DNA from: Acidithrix ferrooxidans
GTDB lineage: Bacteria > Actinomycetota > Acidimicrobiia > Acidimicrobiales > Acidimicrobiaceae
Reading direction: 5' to 3'
Assembly: GCF_000949295.1 (NCBI RefSeq)
Contig: NZ_JXYS01000023.1
Coordinates: forward strand, 1 to 64,000
Length of the DNA stretch: 64,000 bases
A program made the position numbers and the translations under genes. This document shows, in pieces, positions 27,866 to 36,704 of the stretch; positions within the stretch are counted from its first letter, which is position 1; each line of letters opens with the position of its first letter. Below the pieces are notes generated by a model. That model was not told where the DNA came from, searched no databases, and saw only the letters and a program-made list of their open reading frames with translations.

Positions 27866-28168
27866 ATGCGCGATTCCCAGATAGCCGTTCGTAACGGTTC
27901 AATGTCCCTTCAACCACTCGACCAGATGACGCCCTCGCTTGCCCGTCAAACTCGGCGCCAGATCGAGCGTGTCGTCGGAGCGGGCATGGTCAAAGAAGCC
28001 CACGAGCAAGTTCGGGCCATTCTGGCTAATACCGCACTTGAAAATGTCGGCGCACTGAGTGCCCTCGAAGCCCATCTAATCAGTATTGCTCCACTCGGAG
28101 AAGCCCGTTACAAGCACATCGTCGATGCTTACGCCATGGGTGCAGCTCGAGAGATCACGAAATGGTGA
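27866..28168 (+). CDS. Hypothetical protein (100 aa)
   Basis: I take ATG 27866 because GGAGG at 27856-27860 stands five bases before it; in-frame starts at 27776 (GTG) and 27839 (ATG) lack such a site, and the first would run through the direct repeats. The product is helical, MRDSQIAVRNGSMSLQPLDQ and onward, with LARQTRRQIERVVGAGMVKE in the middle. It begins the plus-strand mobility block and overlaps the next gene (ATGGTGA). No family is recognised. Confidence 0.6.
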   Translation: MRDSQIAVRNGSMSLQPLDQMTPSLARQTRRQIERVVGAGMVKEAHEQVRAILANTALENVGALSALEAHLISIAPLGEARYKHIVDAYAMGAAREITKW

Positions 28169-28440
28169 GGCTGATCGAGACTTCTGTGCTGGCTTTCATG
28201 GCACCTATGGCAACTCTTGCAATTGTAATTGCTATCAACGATGTCTCCGAGCGATGGCAAAAGCATCACCGGGCGAGGTATCACAGATTGGTCGATGCGG
28301 CGTTCAGAGAGCAACTCGAGCAGGAGGCTCGGATGCATGAGGTCGCCGCCGTACTCAGGTACAAGGCACACGAAGCGCGTAAAGCCATGATTCGAGAGGC
28401 ACATCGAGCTTCTCAACTGTCGAACGATGCCGAATCGTAG
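28162..28440 (+). CDS. Small protein with N-terminal membrane segment
   Basis: The 92-residue product starts with a hydrophobic segment (VLAFMAPMATLAIVIAI, about 9-25), followed by a charged helical part rich in Arg, His, Glu and Ala that may form a coiled coil. The start overlaps the stop of the upstream gene, so the two are coupled. A small membrane-anchored accessory protein of the mobility block is likely. Confidence 0.6.
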   Translation: MVRLIETSVLAFMAPMATLAIVIAINDVSERWQKHHRARYHRLVDAAFREQLEQEARMHEVAAVLRYKAHEARKAMIREAHRASQLSNDAES

Positions 28441-28613
28441 CCAGAATCACAACACGAACCAACGAGACCCTAAATGACATGTTCTCTTCGACGGTGGACT
28501 GACCGGTCGCTCAAAGCCAGTACCAGCCAGAACCTTGTCGGAAGGGATCTCGTGAGGTGCAATCAGAGTAAAGCAGCGGGCTGGAAAGGTCCGTTGCAAC
28601 GAAAGGAGGACCA

Positions 28614-29180
28614 ATGCAAGAAATAAAGAAATATCGGACGATCATGGCGGATCCGCCATGGGACGTACAGCAAAAAGGCAAGAACTCACTTGGTGCGGAG
28701 CGCCATTACGAACTCATGACCCTAAATCAAATAGCAGCTATGCCGATTGGCGATTTAGTGGACCCAGAAGCCAGCCACTGTTGGCTATGGGTTACAAATG
28801 CAACACTGCGCCATGGCTATGACATCTTAGAGGCCTGGGGATTCACGCCACGAAGTCCGTTGACCTGGATAAAGCCACGCTTTACTTTGGGGCAGTACCT
28901 TCGCAATGCAACCGAGCACCTTCTGCTAGGCACAAAGGGGAAAGCACCGGTGCGTTTTCGGTCCCAGCCAACCTGGATGTTCGCTCCGCTACAGGATCAC
29001 TCCCATAAGCCAGAGGAGCAGTATGCCGTAATCGAGCGCATCTCACCTGGTCCATACCTGGAGCTATTCGCCCGGAGACGTCAGCCTGGTTGGGATGCCT
29101 GGGGAAATCAGATCGAATCAGATATCGACATGCCAGGTTATCCGGTACCGAATTCACCGTCAACGAGGAACAAATCATGA
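28614..29180 (+). CDS. MT-A70 family methyltransferase
   Basis: The 188-residue protein has YRTIMADPPWDVQ (7-19), with the DPPW catalytic motif, then HCWLWVTNATLRHGYDILEA and LTWIKP and a C-terminal ELFARRRQPGWDAWGNQ, all typical of MT-A70-like adenine-N6 methyltransferases of phages and mobile elements. ATG 28614 follows GAAAGGAGG. It probably modifies the element's DNA to escape host restriction. Confidence 0.9.
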   Translation: MQEIKKYRTIMADPPWDVQQKGKNSLGAERHYELMTLNQIAAMPIGDLVDPEASHCWLWVTNATLRHGYDILEAWGFTPRSPLTWIKPRFTLGQYLRNATEHLLLGTKGKAPVRFRSQPTWMFAPLQDHSHKPEEQYAVIERISPGPYLELFARRRQPGWDAWGNQIESDIDMPGYPVPNSPSTRNKS

Positions 29181-29195
29181 GAGGAGGTAGAGACA

Positions 29196-29381
29196 ATGTC
29201 AAACGAACCGACCGGTGCAGTCCACGAACTGCGCAGACTTGTCGTCTCGATACTCGGTACGGTCATTATGGCGTGGATTGCCGTCAAGTTAGTGGTTTCA
29301 ATCTGGGAGCCACTGCTGGCAATCGTGATCTCCATCACAGTTATCGCTGTGTTTCTCCGGTGGTGGCGCTGGCACAGATAG
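29196..29381 (+). CDS. Small membrane protein (61 aa)
   Basis: ATG 29196 is preceded by GAGAGGAGG. The product MSNEPTGAVHELRRLVVSIL and onward has two hydrophobic segments (about 15-33 and 37-54) and ends in a basic, Trp-rich tail. It sits between the MT-A70 gene and the VirD4-like ATPase, where small membrane proteins of conjugation-like modules are common. Confidence 0.65.
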   Translation: MSNEPTGAVHELRRLVVSILGTVIMAWIAVKLVVSIWEPLLAIVISITVIAVFLRWWRWHR

Positions 29382-29478
29382 CAATGACCTTGACCGTTGC
29401 ACCGGGATCATTCATAAGAAAAGACGGGTGGGAGAAACACGGTTTCACTTGCCCTGAGCTAGGAAGGGGTGGAACACA

Positions 29479-29691
29479 ATGAGCAAGAAGCGGAATAAGA
29501 ATAGTAGCCGACATGGTACGACGAGATCAAACCGCGTTCGCATCCTGCCAATACATCACGACCAACCCGACCTTCACAAGCTCGGACGAGCCTTTATCGC
29601 CCTTGCGCTGCATGAAGCGGCTCAAGAGAAACAAGCGCAACAACAAACCGAACAGGCAGACAATTATGAAAATCAGAAGGAGGCAACGTGA
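29479..29691 (+). CDS. Small basic-to-acidic hypothetical protein (70 aa)
   Basis: ATG 29479 is preceded by GGAAGGGGTGG. The N-terminus is strongly basic (MSKKRNKNSSRHGTTRSNR), the C-terminus is rich in Gln, Glu and Ala. Its stop overlaps the start of the VirD4-like gene by four bases, so it is probably a translated partner of it. No family is recognised. Confidence 0.6.
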   Translation: MSKKRNKNSSRHGTTRSNRVRILPIHHDQPDLHKLGRAFIALALHEAAQEKQAQQQTEQADNYENQKEAT

Positions 29692-31844
29692 ATGTCTCCT
29701 CGAAAACACGTTGTTGGTATGAAATCAGCTGGCCACGACCCTTTGATCCTGAGAGCGCGATCGAACTCTTGAGTCGGCTCTCAGCGGATCGATCACTTGG
29801 CACGATGATCTGGGAGACCTGGGGACAAGATGGTGCTATTCGAAATCTAGTCGGCATTGACCCAGGACGTGAAGCAATACTTCGAAGAGTGGTAACGACA
29901 ACGGTCGATGGGGCTCAGGTAATTGAAAAAGGAGGGCGAATACCGATCACCCAAGCCATCACTCTCCGGTTCACCAAAGCCCACCTGGCCATTGACACCG
30001 AACGTATCACGGCAACTGTTCGAGCTGTTCTCGCTGGCCTTGCTGCTCCAAGAGGCGAACATGAAGACGTAGTCCTGCAAGTACTCCTTGGACCTCGAAC
30101 CTCTCCTTCAATGCTTCCCGCCAAGTTGAGCGACGCTGAAGCCACGTGGTTAGACCTGATTCGGGGTTCGATCAATCCGGCTTCGGCTGAACAACGCAAA
30201 TCGCTCAAAACCAGAGCGAGTCATCATGGCTTTCAAGCAGCAATCCGCATTGGGGCCAAAGCCGAGAGAAAAGATCGCGCCAGATCTCTTATTGCAGGCG
30301 TAATCGCTGGAACAAAGGTTGCAGAATCGGCCGGAGTACGCATCCGTACCATCCGAGAATCACCGCAGGCGATAATGCTTGGACGACAACCGTGGCGCTG
30401 GCCGCTTCGTATGTCGGTACTGGAACTGGCTGGTGTCATGGGCTGGCCGCTCGGAGAGGGTCCGCTTCCTGGTGTAGCGCCAGAACACCCAAAACAACTT
30501 GCAGCTCCATCGTGGCTCAAGAATAGTGAACGAGCTTTCGCGGTTTCAACAGTTACCGGTACTCAGCTACGACTTGGCGTATCTTCCAGCGATTCCCTGC
30601 AACACACAGTTTTGCTTGGTCCAACAGGATCTGGCAAATCGACCACCATGTTGAATCTCATCTGCGCCGACATCAACGCTGGCAGAGGCGTGTTAGTCAT
30701 CGATCCAAAGTTCGACCTCACTAATGAGGTACTGGGTCGGATTCCAGATTCTCGGAAACAAGATGTCGTCGTTATCGATCCCGCTAATGACGCACCCGTC
30801 GGGCTGAATCCACTCGGTGGCGCCAGACGCAACCCTGAGCTGGTTGCTGACTCCATCCTGGCTGTCTTCAAATCACTATTCGCAGATTCTTGGGGTCCCC
30901 GCACCCAGGATATCCTGACAAGTGCGCTCATCACGTTAGCAAGGCAGCCAACAGCGAGTTTGGTATGGCTTCCAGCATTATTAACGGATCCGAGCTTTCG
31001 ACATCGCCTGACAAGACACATTACCGATGAGATCGGACTTGGGTCATTCTGGTCAGCCTACGATGCCATGTCGCCACAACTCCAAGCCCAGGTCATCGCA
31101 CCGGTGATGAACAAGTTACGCCAATTTCTGCTCCGCCCCGCTCTACGAGCCATACTTAGCCAAACTGAACCCAGATTCTCGATGGAAGACCTCTTTACCA
31201 AGCGGCGCATCGTGTTGGTCTCGCTCAATAAGGGCCTAATTGGTGCAGAAAGCGCGAGACTGCTTGGTTCGTTGGTGGTAAGCCAACTCTGGCCCCTAAC
31301 CCTCGCACGTGCCGCCTTACCGCCCGAACGACGTCACGTTACAAACGTCTACATCGATGAGGTTCAAGATTATTTGGCACTGCCAACTGATCTCGCTGAT
31401 GCTCTATCGCAAGCCCGAAGTCTTGGCGTCGGACTAACGATTGCGCACCAGTACCGAAGCCAACTTCCCCCGTCACTGCGTGCTGGTATTGACTCCAACG
31501 CCAGAACCAAGATCGTCTTTGGACTTGATGCTTCCGACGCTGCTGAAATGACCAAGATGGCACCAAATCTTGAGGCGGAAGACTTCATGTTGCTACCCAG
31601 ATTCTCTGTCTACACCCAGCTCATGGTAAACGGAAACGCCAGCGGGTGGATCTCCGGTCGAACACTTCCTGCGCCGAAGCTGATCTCCGACCCGGTTGCA
31701 CTGAGGCAAACAAGTGCCATCAACTACGGTCGATCCAAAGACGAAGTCGAGGCAGATATCTTGAGCACCATTGGTTCTGCTCGCAAACAAGATCACTCTG
31801 GCGCTAGCGATCAGATCGGTCGTCGACCTCGGAGAACGTCATGA
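29688..31844 (+). CDS. VirD4/TraG-like coupling ATPase
   Basis: The 718-residue protein has Walker A GPTGSGKST (311-319), then VLVIDPKFDLT, a Walker B region VYIDEVQDYLALP (about 560-572) and TIAHQYRSQLP, all characteristic of VirD4/TraM-recognition ATPases that bring DNA to a transfer channel. The N-terminal 280 residues lack clear transmembrane helices. In actinobacteria such proteins occur in integrative elements beside a replication-relaxation protein, as here. The start is GTG 29688, overlapping the upstream gene. Confidence 0.8.
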   Translation: MNVSSKTRCWYEISWPRPFDPESAIELLSRLSADRSLGTMIWETWGQDGAIRNLVGIDPGREAILRRVVTTTVDGAQVIEKGGRIPITQAITLRFTKAHLAIDTERITATVRAVLAGLAAPRGEHEDVVLQVLLGPRTSPSMLPAKLSDAEATWLDLIRGSINPASAEQRKSLKTRASHHGFQAAIRIGAKAERKDRARSLIAGVIAGTKVAESAGVRIRTIRESPQAIMLGRQPWRWPLRMSVLELAGVMGWPLGEGPLPGVAPEHPKQLAAPSWLKNSERAFAVSTVTGTQLRLGVSSSDSLQHTVLLGPTGSGKSTTMLNLICADINAGRGVLVIDPKFDLTNEVLGRIPDSRKQDVVVIDPANDAPVGLNPLGGARRNPELVADSILAVFKSLFADSWGPRTQDILTSALITLARQPTASLVWLPALLTDPSFRHRLTRHITDEIGLGSFWSAYDAMSPQLQAQVIAPVMNKLRQFLLRPALRAILSQTEPRFSMEDLFTKRRIVLVSLNKGLIGAESARLLGSLVVSQLWPLTLARAALPPERRHVTNVYIDEVQDYLALPTDLADALSQARSLGVGLTIAHQYRSQLPPSLRAGIDSNARTKIVFGLDASDAAEMTKMAPNLEAEDFMLLPRFSVYTQLMVNGNASGWISGRTLPAPKLISDPVALRQTSAINYGRSKDEVEADILSTIGSARKQDHSGASDQIGRRPRRTS

Positions 31845-32004
31845 GTCCCGTATTCATGGAAGACTCTTGTCGATCCGAGCGTCGGGTCACGACGACGAGC
31901 AACTTTTGGGGAGGCCGCACGTTCCCTCAAAGAACCCCAACAAGGGATAAGACTCCTCTGCATCACCGATGCTGTGGAGTCTTTCACCACTGGCGGGGGT
32001 TGCA

Positions 32005-32853
32005 ATGACCGGGCAGTTGCCTGTCAAACGGACTGGGCGTCGTGAGTTGGAAGTCATTGGTAAGTCTCTTAGTAATTATGATCTTGCAATTCTTGAGTCC
32101 GTGGCCAAACATCGCTTTCTCACGACTAATCAAATCTGTAGATTCCACTTCACCAACAAACCAACCAAGACCGCAGCGTTAAGGTCAGCTAACCGAACGC
32201 TTGCCAGGTTGCGAGAGTTACGGCTTCTCGTCAATCTGGAACGGCGAATCGGTGGAGTCCGTGCCGGGTCTGGATCCTTTGTCTGGACTCTCGGTATAAC
32301 CGGTGCCCGAATTCTAAATAATGATGATGCTGACGGCAGTACTAGTGGCCGATACCGGGAACACGAACCAACGACCACCTTTCTTGAACACCACCTCGCT
32401 GTAGCAGAAGTTCACCTGGAACTTCAGATGATCGCCGCTGGTCAGGCAGTAGCACTGAGCAACCTGCAACTTGAGCCGACATGTTGGAGGTCGTATCTCG
32501 GACTCGGTGGCGAGACGAGATGGCTAAAACCTGATCTGGCGGCCACAACTACCACAGACGACTTTGAGGATCGCTGGTTCTTCGAGATCAACCGAGGAAC
32601 CGAGCCACCTTCTCGGGTGCTTCGTAAGTGCCAGCAATTCCGGGGTTATAGAGCTACCGGCATCGAACAGCGCCGTATCGGAGTCTTTCCAGCGGTGGTG
32701 TGGATCGTTCCAAGTTCCAAGCGGGTCCAGAGCCTACAGATCTACCTCAAGGAGCATGAAGTAATGAGCGATCGGCTGTTTTCCTTTATAACACTCGATC
32801 AGCTGGGAGATCTGGTAGTTAGCGGTCCCGAAGGGAAAGGAGGTATCCAGTGA
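32005..32853 (+). CDS. Replication-relaxation family protein
   Basis: ATG 32005 follows GGGGGTT; a longer frame from 31969 is less likely. The 282-residue product starts with a winged-helix part (LSNYDLAILESVAKHRFLTT, QICRFHF, ANRTLARLRELRLLVNLERR) and continues with a nuclease-like half (FLEHHLAVAEVHLEL, WLKPDLAA, RWFFEINRGTE), the pattern of the replication-relaxation family of actinobacterial plasmids and integrative elements. It may act as initiator or relaxase. It overlaps the recombinase gene by four bases. Confidence 0.8.
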   Translation: MTGQLPVKRTGRRELEVIGKSLSNYDLAILESVAKHRFLTTNQICRFHFTNKPTKTAALRSANRTLARLRELRLLVNLERRIGGVRAGSGSFVWTLGITGARILNNDDADGSTSGRYREHEPTTTFLEHHLAVAEVHLELQMIAAGQAVALSNLQLEPTCWRSYLGLGGETRWLKPDLAATTTTDDFEDRWFFEINRGTEPPSRVLRKCQQFRGYRATGIEQRRIGVFPAVVWIVPSSKRVQSLQIYLKEHEVMSDRLFSFITLDQLGDLVVSGPEGKGGIQ

Positions 32854-34715
32854 GTTATCCCCAGAAACCAGACGAAACACCAGCTGATGGACTTGATCAA
32901 TCTGACAATCAGAGGTACAACATGAGTGACCTAAACGGAGAACCAAGTCCAATGGAAGCAGCCACATATATGCCAAGACCATCGCTCACCGAAGCCATCA
33001 AAGAGTCCCTAGCGCCCAAGGTCGCCATCTCATATTTGCGAGTCTCAACCCGTGACCAAGCAACACGAGGCGGGGAGGCGGAAGGATTTTCCATTCCCGC
33101 CCAACGAGATGCCAACAGACATAAGGCGGCATCGCTTGGAGCCATTGTCATCAAGGAGTTCGTTGACCGGGGCGCCTCTGCCCGATCGGCAAACCGACCT
33201 GAGCTGCAGCGCATGCTCGAATATATCCAAGAGCACGAAATCGATTATGTCATCGTGCATAAACTCGATCGCCTGGCACGCAACCGAGCCGATGACGTCG
33301 AGATCAGCCAGTCACTCACCAATTCCCGGGTAAGGCTCGTATCCACGACCGAAAGCATCGACGAAACCCCATCGGGAATGTTGCTCCATGGGATTATGAG
33401 CTCTATTGCCGAGTTCTACTCCCGCAATCTTGCCAACGAGGTCATCAAGGGTATGACACAAAAAGCTCGAGGTGGCGGCACCGTCTCCAAGGCTCCCCTT
33501 GGTTACCGCAACGTGCATAATTCAAGCGCCGAAGGACGCGAAATCCGAACCGTCGAGGTCGACCAAGATCGGGCACCTTTGATTACATGGGCCTTTGAAA
33601 CCTATGCCACCGGCGAATGGACCATGTCCTCACTGGCTGAACGACTGGCGAGCCGCGGACTAACTACCAAGGCAACGCCAAGGATTCCATCGAAACCAAT
33701 GACCGAGTCCTATCTCAACAAAATCCTCATCAACCCCTACTACAAGGGTCAAGTTCACTTCCAAGGTGCCTTGCTACCTGGAAAACACGAACCGCTAGTC
33801 GATGAGGTAACCTGGCAACGGGTACAAAGCGTCATCGCCTCACACGTCAACGGTGAGAGAACCCGGACTTATCCTCATTTTCTAAAAAGCACCGTGTTCT
33901 GCGGATCATGTGGATCCCGGTTGCTAGTACAGATCGCCAAGTCCCGTTCGGGGATGCGATATGGATATTTCATGTGTTCGGCTCGCCACGCCAAACGCAA
34001 CGATTGTGAACAAAAGTCCGTTCTGATCGACGAAGTAGAAGAGAAGATCGCCGAATACTACAAAGGAATCTCCATCAGTGCAGAGTTTCGACGCCAGGTT
34101 GAATCCACCTTGCTTATTGAGTTGAAACGAGCTCGCCAAGAAACAGACGATGAGCAAGAGGACATGCGCCGGGAACAGGAAAAGCTGATCCGGGAACGCG
34201 ACAAGCTGATGCAGGCACACTACGGCGGTGCTATTCCACTCGACGTTCTTAAAACAGAACAAGACCGGATCGCATCTGGGATGGCGCGCATCGCCAGCCG
34301 GATCGAGGCATCAACTTCGCATTTTGACATTGTCGAAGGGAACCTCACAAAGGCGCTCGATCTGCTCGAGGACTGCGCTACCGCTTATAGCTGCGCTCCA
34401 GATCACATCAAGCGAATGTTCAATCAGGCCTTCTTCAATAGGATTCTGGTAAATCCAGATCTCGGCATTCGAGCCGAGCTGGCACCACCGTTTGATAATC
34501 TGCTCTCTCCGGAGCTGCGTGTAGCGGTTCGGGGTGACCAGCAAGAAGATGACGGCATCCAGGAAAACAAAGAGTCCACTCGACCGAGTGGACTCGAGGG
34601 ATTATCTATAAATAAGAGGCATCGTTCTCCCAACCATCAGTCGATTTTTCATGCACATGGTTTGAGTAAGACACTTTTGGTGGGCGCTAAGGGACTCGAA
34701 CCCCCGACCTGCTGA
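32850..34715 (+). CDS. Large serine recombinase (integrase of the element)
   Basis: The 621-codon frame has the resolvase domain with catalytic Ser66 (SYLRVSTRDQ) and HKLDRLARN (137-145), a recombinase domain (APLGYRNV, ILINPYYKGQ), a zinc ribbon (C351, C354, C376, C386) and a coiled coil (about 400-480). The first 40-50 residues lack resolvase similarity; Met25 or Met35 may be the real start. The last 18 codons, from L604, pass through the attachment core into the tRNA-Val gene (VGAKGLEPPTC is antisense tRNA), so this tail is acquired on integration. In the circle the frame would instead join the HTH ORF at 2152. Confidence 0.92.
   Translation: MSYPQKPDETPADGLDQSDNQRYNMSDLNGEPSPMEAATYMPRPSLTEAIKESLAPKVAISYLRVSTRDQATRGGEAEGFSIPAQRDANRHKAASLGAIVIKEFVDRGASARSANRPELQRMLEYIQEHEIDYVIVHKLDRLARNRADDVEISQSLTNSRVRLVSTTESIDETPSGMLLHGIMSSIAEFYSRNLANEVIKGMTQKARGGGTVSKAPLGYRNVHNSSAEGREIRTVEVDQDRAPLITWAFETYATGEWTMSSLAERLASRGLTTKATPRIPSKPMTESYLNKILINPYYKGQVHFQGALLPGKHEPLVDEVTWQRVQSVIASHVNGERTRTYPHFLKSTVFCGSCGSRLLVQIAKSRSGMRYGYFMCSARHAKRNDCEQKSVLIDEVEEKIAEYYKGISISAEFRRQVESTLLIELKRARQETDDEQEDMRREQEKLIRERDKLMQAHYGGAIPLDVLKTEQDRIASGMARIASRIEASTSHFDIVEGNLTKALDLLEDCATAYSCAPDHIKRMFNQAFFNRILVNPDLGIRAELAPPFDNLLSPELRVAVRGDQQEDDGIQENKESTRPSGLEGLSINKRHRSPNHQSIFHAHGLSKTLLVGAKGLEPPTC
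34571..34683 (+). other. Right attachment site of the integrated element (attR)
   Basis: It matches 2061-2173 over 113 bp with a 34-bp identical core at 34645-34678. The core ends in the encoded CCA of tRNA-Val. The left arm is coding sequence of the serine recombinase. Crossover within the core would excise the element and leave the tRNA intact. Confidence 0.8.
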
Positions 34716-34754
34716 GTGTAAATCAGCTGCTCTAACCAACTGAGCTAAACGCCC
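34678..34754 (-). tRNA. tRNA-Val (UAC), CCA encoded
   Basis: Read on the minus strand, the acceptor stem GGGCGTT pairs with AGCGCCC, the D-arm reads TAGCTCAGTTGGTTAGAGCA, the anticodon stem GCTGA/TCAGC encloses the loop TTTACAC with anticodon TAC, and the T-arm contains GGTTCGAGTCCC. The 3' CCA is encoded at 34678-34680. This is the integration target of the element. Confidence 0.95.
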
Positions 34755-34818
34755 GAAAGGACTCATTAAACTCTAGCCACTTATGCCTAAGTTTCAACCT
34801 AGTTCAACGATAAATCGT

Positions 34819-35598
34819 TCAAGGCTGGGATATCTTCATCTTTGGCAAACTATCGCAAATGATCCCAGCCAAACTTTCATCAGCGGCCGCCATGATATGA
34901 CGACGCCCGCCAAAGAAATCTCCCCTCAACAACCTTTGCGGATCTATCACTTTTGCAAACGCGCCTGCCTCTTCGATAATCGCCACACCTGCCAAGTAAT
35001 CCCATGTTGCGAGTCCACTATAGGAAAAATCGACAAACGCGTCAAGCTGCGACGACGCCACCATACAAAGCTCAAGGGCTGCAGACCCAAATGCCCGAAA
35101 TTGACCCCAGCCAAGATGACGAGGTGGATATCCGTTGACAGCGACGACTGATTTAGATAGCGATCTCTCTCTGGCTTGCACATGGATTTGATTCCCGTTC
35201 CAATATGCTCCCTCACCTCGCAATGACCAATAGGTTGAACCGTTGGTAAGCTCCCCAACATATCCGCCCAAGAGCTCATCGCCTCGTATTAGGGCGCAAG
35301 AGATTGCAGAAAACGGAATCCCCCGCGATGCATTGGTGGAGCCATCAACAGGATCAAGTACGACGGTTAGAGCTGAGTCACTTAAAAATGATTTGGTAAA
35401 TCCCGACTCTTCTGAGAAGACGTTGAATCCTCGTTTGACAAAGAAATCTATGCAAAGGTCGTCAACTTCAACGTCGCCTTTATGTTGACCTGGGATATCA
35501 TCGGTTGGACCCCACTCAAGTTCCCCACCGTGTATGAGATTTCGAACCGAAGTCGTAAGGTCATTGCATTCTTCTATAAACCTTGAATAATTGATAAT
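34819..35598 (-). CDS. Inositol-monophosphatase-like phosphatase with probable ATT start
   Basis: The open frame shows FSEESG, LDPVDGSTNASRGIPF and, near the end, SGLATWDYLAGVAIIEEAGA, the metal- and substrate-binding motifs of the inositol monophosphatase/HisN/CysQ superfamily. No ATG, GTG or TTG occurs in frame before the catalytic motifs; the TTG at 35271 would remove them. The frame opens after a TAA at about 35613, and ATT 35598, five bases after GAGG, gives 259 residues, the normal size. A rare ATT start is therefore likely. The substrate within the family is unclear. Confidence 0.8.
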   Translation of the reverse strand: MINYSRFIEECNDLTTSVRNLIHGGELEWGPTDDIPGQHKGDVEVDDLCIDFFVKRGFNVFSEESGFTKSFLSDSALTVVLDPVDGSTNASRGIPFSAISCALIRGDELLGGYVGELTNGSTYWSLRGEGAYWNGNQIHVQARERSLSKSVVAVNGYPPRHLGWGQFRAFGSAALELCMVASSQLDAFVDFSYSGLATWDYLAGVAIIEEAGAFAKVIDPQRLLRGDFFGGRRHIMAAADESLAGIICDSLPKMKISQP

Positions 35599-35651
35599 CT
35601 CATCCTCGTCTTAATCACTTGCCTATATAAGTCTAAATACTACAATTGCAG

Positions 35652-36500
35652 TTAGCGAGCAGGGGATCGCCGAGCCGAGCGGAGGTCATCGTACCACTGC
35701 AACTTAGCCTGTCGATACATCGGATGCCCAGGTAGATAGAGTCGAAGAAAAATTCCGAGTGCCCAAACCACCTTTCTTCGCAAGATCGATACCACCTGAG
35801 ATCGATTTATCCCATAGTGCTCCTTCGCAAAAGCCGGCAATAGATCCAGCGCAGAATCCGCTATCAGCGGCCACAGTACCGAAAGTACTCCCGCGCCATC
35901 TGGAAACTGAGGCTTCACAAGATCGTCAAACGCCTGACGCGCACCATTTGAAATACCGATATATGGAGCATTCGCTATAGCATCGCCAAGGTCCGAAACA
36001 TTCAACACCACCTTAGATGGTGATGCGCCAAGGCCGAAAGCAATGACGGATTGCTCTTGTAGATAAAGATTTTTTTCCTCAAAGGATAATTCATGAACAA
36101 AAAAACAATAGCTAGTCAACATTGAATCCACAAAACAGTTGTGGATAAATGCAAGTAATATCGGATCATCTGCGCGATATGAGATTCCACTTTCAGGATC
36201 TACACCAACTACTCGCCGATGTATAGCCTTGACACCTTCAATTTCATCCCAAGCTTGAGATTTACTTCCAAAGGTCGTTGTCATTACAAAGTTTGATGTA
36301 CGCGCCAAACGTCCCCATGGATCACTTCTGTAGTTGGAATATCCAGCTACGGCCGCCATTGATGGGATAGACAGAGCTTGAACAAGCAGCGCCCTTATAC
36401 CTCCGATAAACGAAGTGGGGTCTGCATGGATCCTCCATGAAATACTTTCAGGGCCCATAATTCCCAGGGAGTCACTTTTCGAAATTGAATATCTGTCCAT
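35652..36500 (-). CDS. Oxygenase MpaB family protein (DUF2236)
   Basis: The 282-residue protein has the plan of DUF2236/MpaB proteins: an N-terminal PTSFIGGIRALLVQALSIPS, then SDPWGRLARTSNFV, AIHRRVVGVDPESG, DPILLAFIHNCFVDSML and late YLPGHPMYR. Conserved histidines in these stretches bind haem in characterised relatives. The family is abundant in actinobacteria. No operon partner is evident; it is convergent with nothing close and follows the phosphatase gene on the same strand. Confidence 0.8.
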   Translation of the reverse strand: MDRYSISKSDSLGIMGPESISWRIHADPTSFIGGIRALLVQALSIPSMAAVAGYSNYRSDPWGRLARTSNFVMTTTFGSKSQAWDEIEGVKAIHRRVVGVDPESGISYRADDPILLAFIHNCFVDSMLTSYCFFVHELSFEEKNLYLQEQSVIAFGLGASPSKVVLNVSDLGDAIANAPYIGISNGARQAFDDLVKPQFPDGAGVLSVLWPLIADSALDLLPAFAKEHYGINRSQVVSILRRKVVWALGIFLRLYLPGHPMYRQAKLQWYDDLRSARRSPAR

Positions 36501-36704
36501 AGCCCGCCTTGTAACATCTCAGAGCCACCACCAGAACGACCAAATCGGAAAGATCAATGGCACTTCGGGAAAGTTGTCAACGGCTTCAATCCTAGAACTC
36601 TATCGAAGATACACGCAATCATCCACCATTTCGAACCTAAATGTGCGTACCACAGAAGATCGAAACCCCTTATTTATCGAACCAAGACATCTAAGCTATA
36701 GCAA

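Larger units (their letters stand above)
2135..34678. mobile_element. Integrated element (~32.5 kb) at tRNA-Val
   Basis: The element lies between direct repeats with a 34-bp identical core (2135-2168 and 34645-34678). The right core touches the encoded CCA end of tRNA-Val. From left to right the cargo is a small HTH gene, a radical SAM/ASCH operon, NrdR-like genes, a Dam-type methyltransferase with a ParB-like partner, the large restriction/defence operon, and then a mobility block: MT-A70 methyltransferase, VirD4-like ATPase, replication-relaxation protein and large serine recombinase. No complete conjugation apparatus is visible, so it is probably a mobilisable or phage-plasmid-like island rather than a self-transmissible one. 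Confidence 0.8.

Noticed and set aside
34645-34754. Recombinase tail VGAKGLEPPTC as a real protein domain
   Set aside because: This is the antisense reading of tRNA-Val, an artefact of integration next to the tRNA.
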